A DNA stretch of 23,897 nt. Origin: Fimisoma avicola. Its GTDB lineage: Bacteria > Bacillota > Clostridia > Peptostreptococcales > Anaerovoracaceae. The stretch is taken from the NCBI GenBank assembly GCA_018714945.1, contig DVMO01000019.1, positions 1 to 23,897 of the forward strand. Reading direction: 5' to 3'. The translations under genes were made by a program, and so were the position numbers. The notes below the pieces were generated by a model. It saw only the letters and a list, made by a program, of their open reading frames with translations, was not told where the DNA came from and searched no databases. Shown one piece after another: positions 1 to 5,085 of this stretch (positions within the stretch are counted from its first letter, which is position 1; every line of letters begins with the position of its first letter).

Positions 1-195
1 GAGGAAATGTCACAGGCCAAGCGAGCCAGGAACCATCGCTCATCTTCGGTACCCAGACATGCCGATCCGGTGGACTATAAACTGGCGACGGCTTTTGAGG
101 CGCTCGTAGGATATCTTTACCTCAGGGGCGACAGAAAGCGCATGGAAGATATAATAGGTGAAGCCATCAGGATAATAGAAGAGGAGAAACCATGA
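1..195 (+). CDS. mrnC: Mini-ribonuclease 3, C-terminal part (5' end outside window)
   Basis: The reading frame is open from the first base, so the gene begins before the window; only about 64 C-terminal residues are visible. Mini-III is an RNase III-like dimeric endoribonuclease without a dsRNA-binding domain that matures 23S rRNA ends. The visible part carries the family's typical C-terminal helices: 'DYKLATAFEALVGYLYL' followed by 'RGDRKRMEDII'. The 'DYxxATAFEALxGYLYL' block holds the second conserved acidic helix of the RNase III fold. The gene overlaps the start of thyA by ATGA, so the two are translationally coupled. Placement upstream of rlmB and sigH is the usual Bacillota order and supports the call. 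An internal ATG at 7 is not the real start. Confidence 0.9.
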   Translation, partial: EEMSQAKRARNHRSSSVPRHADPVDYKLATAFEALVGYLYLRGDRKRMEDIIGEAIRIIEEEKP

Positions 196-1022
196 GCAAA
201 GCAGATGTATTGTTTGTAAACATGTGCAGGAATATATTGGAGAACGGCTATTCATCGGAGGGACAGAAGGTCAGGGCAAGATGGGAAGACGGGACTCCTG
301 CTCACACCATCAAGGTATTTGGCGTAGTGAACCGATATGATCTGGCGGAAGAATTTCCCGCACTGACACTGAGACCAACCGCTATCAAGACGGCAGTGGA
401 CGAAATGCTCTGGATATGGCAGAGAAAATCCAATAATATAAAGGATCTTAAAGGCCATATCTGGGACGAATGGGCCGACGAGAACGGTTCCATAGGCAAA
501 GCTTACGGTTACCAGATGGGGATAAAATACAGATTTGCCCAGGGGGAAATGGACCAGGTGGACAATGTCATCTGGCAGTTAAAGAATACACCGTACTCCA
601 GGCGCATATTGACCAATATATATAACTTCAGGGATCTTTCCGAGATGAACCTGGAGCCATGCGCCTACAGCATGACTTTCAATGTGACGGGAAAAAAGCT
701 CAACGCCATCCTTCACCAGAGGTCTCAGGATATACTGGCAGCCAACAACTGGAATGTGGTGCAGTATTCGGTGCTGGTGCACATGCTGGCACAGGTCAGC
801 GGGCTGGTGGCCGGAGAACTGGTACATGTCATAGCCGACGCTCATATATATGACCGCCATGTACCTATTATAAAGGAGCTGATCGAAAGACCTCAGTATC
901 CGGCGCCAAAGTTCAGCCTGAATCCGGATGTCAGGGACTTTTATGACTTTACAGCAGATGATATACATATAGAGGATTATCAGAAGAACCCACAGATTTT
1001 AAATATACCGATAGCGATATAA
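192..1022 (+). CDS. thyA: Thymidylate synthase (ThyA type)
   Basis: Converts dUMP and 5,10-methylene-tetrahydrofolate to dTMP and dihydrofolate in the cytoplasm. The 276-residue length fits the family. Visible motifs are the N-terminal 'DGTPAHTIKVFG', 'ELLWIWQ'-like 'EMLWIWQRKSN', 'HIWDEWA', 'AYGYQMG', the phosphate-binding 'SRRI' (residues 136-139), the nucleophile Cys157 in 'LEPCAYS', and a C-terminal 'DFYDFTADDIHIEDY'. The cysteine context (EPCAYSMTF instead of the usual PPCHxxxQF) and 'HQRSQDILAANNWNVVQYS' resemble the Bacillus subtilis ThyA subgroup rather than the E. coli type. It starts inside the mrnC stop (ATGA) and is followed 14 bases later by folA, which recycles its dihydrofolate product. 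Many Clostridia carry flavin-dependent thyX at this locus instead. Confidence 0.95.
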   Translation: MSKADVLFVNMCRNILENGYSSEGQKVRARWEDGTPAHTIKVFGVVNRYDLAEEFPALTLRPTAIKTAVDEMLWIWQRKSNNIKDLKGHIWDEWADENGSIGKAYGYQMGIKYRFAQGEMDQVDNVIWQLKNTPYSRRILTNIYNFRDLSEMNLEPCAYSMTFNVTGKKLNAILHQRSQDILAANNWNVVQYSVLVHMLAQVSGLVAGELVHVIADAHIYDRHVPIIKELIERPQYPAPKFSLNPDVRDFYDFTADDIHIEDYQKNPQILNIPIAI

Positions 1023-1036
1023 AGACAGGAGAAAAG

Positions 1037-1522
1037 ATGGATCTGATAGCGGCAACAGATAAAAACTGGGCTATTGGCAGGGGCGGAAAGCTTCTCTGCC
1101 ACCTGCCGGGAGATTTAAGATATTTTAAGGAAAAAACCACCGGAAAGACCGTGGTCATGGGAAGAAAGACTCTTGAAAGCCTGCCGGGGGGAAAGCCTCT
1201 GCCCAACAGGAAAAATATAATACTTTCCCGCGACCGTTCTTTTTCCGCAGAAGGCTGTTTTGTATGCCACAGTGTGGAAGCGCTGCTCAACCTGTGCGGC
1301 AATGACGATGTCATGGTCATGGGTGGTGCGGCAATATACCAGCAGCTTCTCCCTTATTGCGACAGCTGCTATATAACCAAGATAGACTGCGTTTTTGATG
1401 CAGATGCTTACATGATAGATCTGGATGAGAGGGATGACTTCAGACTGGCATGGCAGAGCGGATGGATGGAAGAGAAAGGCATATCTTACCAGTTCACCCG
1501 ATATGACAGGATAAACATATGA
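1037..1522 (+). CDS. folA: Dihydrofolate reductase
   Basis: NADPH-dependent reduction of dihydrofolate to tetrahydrofolate, regenerating the cofactor oxidised by ThyA. At 161 residues it is the normal size of chromosomal DHFR. Visible motifs: 'DLIAATDKNWAIGRGGKL' with the Trp11-Ala-Ile-Gly14 loop, the acidic active-site Asp26 in 'HLPGDLRYFK', the NADPH-binding 'VVMGRKTLESLP', 'NRKNIILSRD', and 'VMGGAAIYQQLLPYCDSCYIT' near the C-terminus. The start is set by AGGAG about 8 bases upstream of ATG 1037. The stop overlaps the rlmB start as ATGA, so thyA-folA-rlmB form a tight operon. Intrinsic trimethoprim sensitivity cannot be judged from sequence by eye. Confidence 0.95.
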   Translation: MDLIAATDKNWAIGRGGKLLCHLPGDLRYFKEKTTGKTVVMGRKTLESLPGGKPLPNRKNIILSRDRSFSAEGCFVCHSVEALLNLCGNDDVMVMGGAAIYQQLLPYCDSCYITKIDCVFDADAYMIDLDERDDFRLAWQSGWMEEKGISYQFTRYDRINI

Positions 1523-2346
1523 AAGAAACCAGAACAGCAAGAGACGGACATAGAAAAGGCGACAGCAAAGCAGGCGGCCGCAGATACGGCACCCATAGAG
1601 ACGGCGCCCGGCAAGACCAAAACATCATCTTTGGCAGGAATCCCATCATAGAAGCCCTGAAAAGCGGCCGTGATGTGGACAAATTGCTTATCAGTGCCGC
1701 AGACGGTTCAATACGCCAGATCATTGCCATGGCAAAAGAAAAAGGCGTGCCTGTTATGACGGTAGAGAAGTCGGCGCTGGACAGACTGAGCAATGGTACG
1801 GTGCATCAGGGTGCAGCGGCATATGTGAGCGCATATGGCTATTCCTCACTGGAGGACGCCCTTGAAAAAGCAGAAAAATCAGGGGAGGATCCTTTTCTGC
1901 TGATCCTTGACGGCCTGGAGGACCCCCATAATCTGGGCGCCATAATGCGTACTGCCGAATGTGCCGGAGCCCACGGGGTCATAATCCCAAAGCGAGGTTC
2001 CTGCGGGCTGACGGAAACAGTTGCAAAGACATCTGCCGGGGCCATAGAATACATGCCGTGCATCAAAGTTACCAATATAGTCAGGACCATTGATGATCTG
2101 AAAGATATGGGCTTCTGGATAGGGGCATGTGATATGGGCGGCCAGGATTATCATAAGACTGACCTTACCGGAAAACTTGCCATAGTCATAGGAAGCGAGG
2201 GACAGGGAATAAGCAAGCTGGTCAGAGAAAACTGCGATTTTGTCGTATCAATGCCCATGAAAGGCAGGATCACATCGCTAAACGCCGCCAACGCTGCGGC
2301 TGTCATAATGTACGAAGTCAGAAGGCAGAGAGATGGAAAGAGATAA
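1519..2346 (+). CDS. rlmB: 23S rRNA 2'-O-methyltransferase, TrmH/RlmB family
   Basis: SPOUT-class methyltransferase that methylates the ribose of a guanosine in the peptidyl-transferase region of 23S rRNA (Gm2251 in E. coli numbering). The protein has a basic, low-complexity N-terminal extension (residues 1-33), an RNA-binding substrate domain ('IIFGRNPIIEALKSG', residues 36-50), then the knotted SAM domain with its three signatures: 'DGLEDPHNLGA' (131-141), 'IGSEGQGIS' (224-232) and 'SLNAANA' (253-259). It overlaps folA by ATGA and sigH by 14 bases. Bacillus and many clostridia have yacP (rae1) between rlmB and sigH; here it is absent. The exact target nucleotide is inferred from family and gene order. 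Confidence 0.93.
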   Translation: MKETRTARDGHRKGDSKAGGRRYGTHRDGARQDQNIIFGRNPIIEALKSGRDVDKLLISAADGSIRQIIAMAKEKGVPVMTVEKSALDRLSNGTVHQGAAAYVSAYGYSSLEDALEKAEKSGEDPFLLILDGLEDPHNLGAIMRTAECAGAHGVIIPKRGSCGLTETVAKTSAGAIEYMPCIKVTNIVRTIDDLKDMGFWIGACDMGGQDYHKTDLTGKLAIVIGSEGQGISKLVRENCDFVVSMPMKGRITSLNAANAAAVIMYEVRRQRDGKR

Positions 2347-2947
2347 TTACAACATACTCACCGACGAAGAACTGGTCAAAATGGCGCAGGAAGGCAGCGC
2401 CACCGCAGAGGAATTCCTAATAAACAAGTACAAGGAGCTGGCCCGCAAAAAATCCAGCGTATATTATATAATGGGCGGCGACAAGGAAGATGTCATACAG
2501 GAGGGTATGATAGGCATTTTTAAAGCCATCAGGGATTACGACGAAAACAAGAACGCCTCTTTTCGCACTTTTGCCGAGCTGTGCATAAACCGGCAGATAA
2601 TTTCGGCCATCAGAAAAGCAAACCTGCGCAAGCACCAGATCCTCAACGAATCCCTCTCTCTAAGCCAGGAGGACCCGTCCGACGAAAACAGCGATCCGCT
2701 GGAGGACCGTCTGCCGGCAAGCAGTGACGAAGATCCGGAGACCCTGATGCTGATGAAAGAGATAGAAAGTTTTTTGCAGGCCGAAAGCGGCGGGATCTTC
2801 AGCCCCCTGGAAAAATCCGTCTGGGATAAGATGATGGAAGGCAAGGACTATCAGCAGATAGCAGCAGAACTGGGCCGGAGCAGCAAGACCGTCGACAACG
2901 CCATCCAGCGCATAAAAAAGAAGATATACGGCTATTTGGGATATTGA
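2333..2947 (+). CDS. sigH: RNA polymerase sigma factor SigH (sigma-30 type)
   Basis: Sigma-70 family factor of the SigH group, which in Bacillus directs early sporulation and stationary-phase genes. Of its 204 residues, region 2 is clear in 'GDKEDVIQEGMIGIFKAIRDYDENKNASFRTFAELCINRQIISAIRKANLRKHQ' style sequence (about residues 48-103, the core-binding and -10 recognition helices). An acidic linker follows, then region 4 with a helix-turn-helix, 'SPLEKSVWDKMMEGKDYQQIAAELG' and 'SSKTVDNAIQRIKKKI' (about 156-199). The start is ATG 2333 inside the rlmB coding end, so translation is coupled. The stop codon TGA (2945-2947) lies within the -35 box of the tRNA-Thr promoter. Gene order (mrnC, rlmB, sigH) strongly supports the assignment over other sigma-70 paralogues. 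Confidence 0.92.
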   Translation: MERDNYNILTDEELVKMAQEGSATAEEFLINKYKELARKKSSVYYIMGGDKEDVIQEGMIGIFKAIRDYDENKNASFRTFAELCINRQIISAIRKANLRKHQILNESLSLSQEDPSDENSDPLEDRLPASSDEDPETLMLMKEIESFLQAESGGIFSPLEKSVWDKMMEGKDYQQIAAELGRSSKTVDNAIQRIKKKIYGYLGY

Positions 2948-2972
2948 CAATTTGCCGATCATATAGTAAGAT
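2944..2972 (+). promoter_or_regulatory. Promoter of tRNA-Thr (sigmaA type)
   Basis: TTGACA (2944-2949), a 17-base spacer, and TAAGAT (2967-2972), about 45 bases before the tRNA. The perfect -35 overlaps the sigH stop codon. A 12-bp palindrome GGTTTGCAAACC (2987-2998) lies between the promoter and the tRNA and would be in the 5' leader of the precursor. Confidence 0.65.
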
Positions 2973-3016
2973 AAAACGAGTGGCCAGGTTTGCAAACCCT
3001 TGCCCATCAAACATAT

Positions 3017-3093
3017 GCTGTTGTAGCTCAGTCGGTAGAGCGCTTCCTTGGTAAGGAAGAGGTTCGGCAGTTCAAGTCTGCTCAACAGCTCCA
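3017..3093 (+). tRNA. tRNA-Thr (anticodon GGT)
   Basis: A complete cloverleaf can be drawn. The acceptor GCTGTTG (3017-3023) pairs with CAACAGC (3083-3089); discriminator T3090 and encoded CCA (3091-3093) follow. The D arm is GCTC/GAGC with an 8-base loop. The anticodon stem CTTCC/GGAAG encloses loop TTGGTAA with anticodon GGT (3050-3052), reading ACC and ACU. The T arm GGCAG/CTGCT encloses TTCAAGT. The variable region appears to be six bases (3060-3065), one more than in the closely similar E. coli thrT. The gene sits where tuf would be expected to follow sigH. Its 3' 22 bases plus two flanking bases are repeated at 3267-3290. Confidence 0.93.
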
Positions 3094-3095
3094 AG
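3072..3095 (+). repeat. Direct repeat copy 1: 3' end of tRNA-Thr (att-like)
   Basis: 24 bases, from the T loop through CCA plus AG, occur again identically at 3267-3290. Duplication of a tRNA 3' end next to a tyrosine recombinase gene is the usual signature of tRNA-targeted integration. Confidence 0.85.
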
Positions 3096-3097
3096 AG

Positions 3098-3128
3098 AAA
3101 AACGAGACCTGATGAGGGTCTCGTTTTT
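3098..3128 (+). terminator. Rho-independent terminator after tRNA-Thr
   Basis: A 12-bp perfect stem (3098-3109 with 3117-3128) around loop TGATGAG, with an AAAAA start and TTTTT end. It begins 4 bases after the tRNA CCA end. Confidence 0.85.
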
Positions 3129-3143
3129 CGTTTCCGCAAAGGG

Positions 3144-3276
3144 GCAGACTTGAACTCATTGAGCGTGGCCGTAAGCGAGAATATCCGGTGGATGTTCGAG
3201 CAGGTCACGGGTCGCAGGCGACCGAAAGGGGAGCCAAGACCGGCGAACCTGCGCAAGCAGGGGCGCTCAAGTCTGC
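3144..3276. repeat. 133-bp structured element bounded by inverted T-arm sequences
   Basis: The segment begins with GCAGACTTGA (3144-3153) and ends with its exact inverse TCAAGTCTGC (3267-3276); both are the T-arm sequence of tRNA-Thr. On the left the inverted match to the tRNA extends to 12 bases (3144-3155 against 3070-3081). Inside are small stable hairpins: GGTCG/CGACC (3210-3223) and CCTGC-GCAA-GCAGG with a GNRA tetraloop (3248-3261). No convincing protein is encoded; reading frames across it are accidental. It could be a small tRNA-derived mobile repeat, or a folded RNA read through from the tRNA. Family unknown. Confidence 0.5.
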
Positions 3277-3290
3277 TCAACAGCTCCAAG
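3267..3290 (+). repeat. Direct repeat copy 2: 3' end of tRNA-Thr (att-like)
   Basis: Identical over 24 bases to 3072-3095 and likewise followed directly by a rho-independent terminator, so the unit 'tRNA 3' end plus terminator' is duplicated. It lies about 100 bases upstream of the recombinase stub. Confidence 0.85.
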
Positions 3291-3292
3291 TG

Positions 3293-3325
3293 AAAAGGAC
3301 CGTTGAGATTCCAACGGTCCTTTTT
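3293..3325 (+). terminator. Rho-independent terminator after second tRNA 3'-end copy
   Basis: Perfect 13-bp stem (3293-3305 with 3312-3324), loop AGATTC, closing T run. Its sequence differs from the terminator at 3098-3128, so the duplicated tRNA ends have independent terminators. Confidence 0.85.
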
Positions 3326-3391
3326 CGTTGCCGGGATATGCGGGACCGCTTCCCTGAAAGTCAAAAAATACGAAAGGGAAGAGGTCTGACT

Positions 3392-3643
3392 ATGAATAAA
3401 ATCAAGATGAACGACTTGGCAGACACGCAAGTAAAAGAAGTATTTGAAAATTTTGTCATTGCGGCAAAAGCGAAAGGGCTTTCAGATGTTACTATCAAGA
3501 AATACCACGGACACCTGACAAACATAGGAAAGCATTTAGACATCGAACAGCCTTTATCCTGTCTTTCTAAAATGCAATTAAATGAAATGGTCGTTTCCAT
3601 GCGGGGATCAGGGCTTGCTCAAAACGATTACTATTATTTTTAA
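3392..3643 (+). pseudogene. Tyrosine recombinase (integrase) remnant, N-terminal domain only
   Basis: 83 codons from ATG 3392, preceded by a good ribosome site (GGGAAGAGG). The sequence 'VKEVFENFVIAAKAKGLSDV' and 'TIKKYHGHLTNIGKHLDI' has the look of the SAM-like, core-DNA-binding N-terminal domain of phage-type integrases. Full-length members have roughly 300-400 residues and a catalytic R-H-R-Y domain; none of that follows. The frame ends at TAA 3641-3643 after an aberrant 'NDYYYF' tail. A terminator-like hairpin follows at 3714. Together with the tRNA 3'-end duplication this marks an old integration site whose integrase is dead. The longer open frame upstream of ATG 3392 runs through the repeat region and is not coding. 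Confidence 0.65.
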
Positions 3644-4250
3644 GAAGATCCGTATCAATATTTACATAAAAAAATAACCGCCACGGCAAATTTCAACATC
3701 AAAATCAAGCTTTTCCGCATGAGGGACAGTTCCAATGCGGATTTTTTCTTTCCTCCAGGAAAAAGTTCTTGTTTTGGCTGAAAATGGCCTTGTGAAGAAC
3801 CTGAGACGGCTTTTGTGTTCTCAAAGCCTCTTACTTGATGGGAAAAGAGAACCAAAATGCGCGGATATGTTCCCTTGGGCGGTGTTTTTTATGATAACAG
3901 GAAACTATTTTGCCAGAAAAGTTCTTGCGCAAGGCTGCATCGGCGAAAATGAGAACATCCTGGTGGTTGGCGGAGATTTTAGCTCTGCGGCTGTTCCAGT
4001 ACCGGAGCATCAAAGAGGGCGTACATGGCTTTTCCGGGCCTCAAGCTTTCGTCCATCACATGTTTCCAGCGAAACCTCGCGATTATGTTATCGCATTTGT
4101 TTAGGAGCTTATGAAGTATTTTGTGCTAATGGCCGGAACAGATTGCAGATCATATTGTGTGAACGGTCAGGACACGAAACAAAAAAACACTTGGAGGAAG
4201 ATGTGACTTTGGCTTGGAGTCTGACATTCTGATTTTTTTTGAAACTTTGT
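3644..4250. other. Decayed intergenic region without a recognisable gene
   Basis: About 600 bases with no convincing coding sequence. It contains a terminator-like hairpin at 3714-3747 and several AGAACC/GGTTCT words between about 3765 and 3960 (for example AAAAGAGAACC near 3845) that recall the spacer at 22420-22640. A short minus-strand frame (about 4127 down to 3980) reads '...RWKHVMDESLRPGKAMYALF...' and could be a gene fragment, but I cannot assign it. Open frames on the plus strand here show no family features. Confidence 0.5.
3714..3747 (+). terminator. Terminator-like hairpin
   Basis: TCCGCAT (3714-3720) pairs with ATGCGGA (3735-3741) across a 14-base loop and is followed by TTTTTT. 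It could end transcription of the integrase remnant. Confidence 0.5.
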
Positions 4251-4251
4251 C

Positions 4252-4280
4252 TTGACAGGAAGAGATATGGGGAATAGAAT
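4252..4280 (+). promoter_or_regulatory. sigmaA-type promoter of the TetR-ABC operon
   Basis: Perfect -35 TTGACA (4252-4257), 17-base spacer, and -10 TAGAAT (4275-4280). It is placed directly before the ribosome site of the TetR gene. Confidence 0.8.
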
Positions 4281-4306
4281 ATAACAGTGATATATAACGG
4301 TGTTAT
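4281..4306. promoter_or_regulatory. Candidate TetR operator overlapping the transcription start
   Basis: An imperfect inverted repeat with arms ATAACA...TGTTAT lies just downstream of the -10 box and directly before the GGAGG ribosome site. This is the usual position for autorepression by a TetR regulator. Inferred from position and symmetry only. Confidence 0.5.
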
Positions 4307-4319
4307 GGAGGTGTGAAGG

Positions 4320-4934
4320 ATAGACAGGGATCTGACAACTTTAGAACGCATCCACCAGGCTGCCAAGGCAGAGTTCCTGGAAAAAGGCTACAAAGACGCT
4401 TCCTTGCGGAACATCGTAAAATCCGTGGGTATGACAACAGGGGCATTTTATGGTTACTACAAGAGCAAAGAAGAACTGTTCGAGGCGCTGACCGGTGAGC
4501 ATTACAGGTATCTGCTGGATTGTTTCAAAAAGGCGCAGAAAGATTTTGCCGATCTTCCGCAGGAACAGCAGCCGGAGGTTTTGACCGATTTTTCCGGGGC
4601 ATGCATGTTTGAGATGCTCCATTATGCCTATGAACATCTGGAAGAATGCAAGCTTATTCTCTGCTGCTCTGAGGGAACAAAATTTTCCGGCCTCATTGAT
4701 GAAATGGTTGAGATCGAAGCGGAAGCAACCCATTCCTATCAGAAGGTACTGGAAAAACTGGGACGGCCTTCTCCGAAGATAGATCCTGCCTTGGAACATA
4801 TCCTGATAACGGGCATGTTCCACACTTTTTTTGAACTGGTGGTCCATGAGATGCCGCTCAATGATGCGGAAAATTATGTGAAAGAAATGAGAGCCTTTTA
4901 TACAGCCGGGTGGATGAAAATTATGGGGCAGTAA
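4320..4934 (+). CDS. TetR/AcrR family regulator with non-canonical start
   Basis: A 204-residue DNA-binding repressor. The N-terminal HTH reads 'TTLERIHQAAKAEFLEKGYK' followed by 'ASLRNIVKSVGMTTGAFYGYY', the textbook TetR helix-turn-helix; the rest is a helical ligand-binding domain. The frame is closed by TGA at 4314-4316 and contains no ATG, GTG or TTG until TTG 4404, which would delete helix 1 and half of the HTH. ATA at 4320 lies 8 bases after GGAGG (4307-4311), the ideal distance, so I place the start there. It is either a rare ATA initiation codon or an ATG damaged by one base change. A GTG at 4313 opens a different frame and would join only with a one-base deletion in the GGG at 4327-4329. 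It probably controls the ABC genes downstream. Confidence 0.8.
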   Translation: MDRDLTTLERIHQAAKAEFLEKGYKDASLRNIVKSVGMTTGAFYGYYKSKEELFEALTGEHYRYLLDCFKKAQKDFADLPQEQQPEVLTDFSGACMFEMLHYAYEHLEECKLILCCSEGTKFSGLIDEMVEIEAEATHSYQKVLEKLGRPSPKIDPALEHILITGMFHTFFELVVHEMPLNDAENYVKEMRAFYTAGWMKIMGQ

Positions 4935-4952
4935 AGCCCTATAATTTTTGAC

Positions 4953-4978
4953 CGTTGGTTAGAAATAACTAACCAACG
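4953..4978. promoter_or_regulatory. Perfect 10-bp inverted repeat (operator or leader hairpin)
   Basis: CGTTGGTTAG, six-base loop AAATAA, then CTAACCAACG, 19 bases after the TetR stop. There is no T run, so it is unlikely to be a terminator. GTTAG-N6-CTAAC symmetry is typical of repressor operators. A second short palindrome, CATATC/GATATG, follows at 4995-5011. Both lie in the 151-base gap before the ABC genes. Confidence 0.5.
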
Positions 4979-5085
4979 AGCCGGTCTTTACAGCCATATC
5001 TTACAGATATGATCTGCGGATAAAAGAAGAATGCGTTTGTGTTCTCTTTATCATAGATAATTACAGAGAAAAGGAGGAACCTTCT

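Noticed and set aside
3048..3293. 81-codon frame starting inside tRNA-Thr
   Set aside because: It starts in the anticodon loop and runs through two terminators and the structured element; not a gene.
2660..3430. 256-codon minus-strand frame across sigH, tRNA-Thr and the repeats
   Set aside because: It is antisense to a sigma factor and a tRNA; 'LLSRLE...' repeats come only from the duplicated tRNA end.
3980..4130. Minus-strand gene fragment ('RWKHVMDESLRPGKAMYALF')
   Set aside because: Protein-like wording but only about 49 codons, with stops at both ends and no assignable family; kept only as a remark.
3735..4232. 165-codon open frame on the plus strand
   Set aside because: No ribosome site and no family features; it reads across AGAACC repeat words and a terminator tail, and the composition does not look coding.
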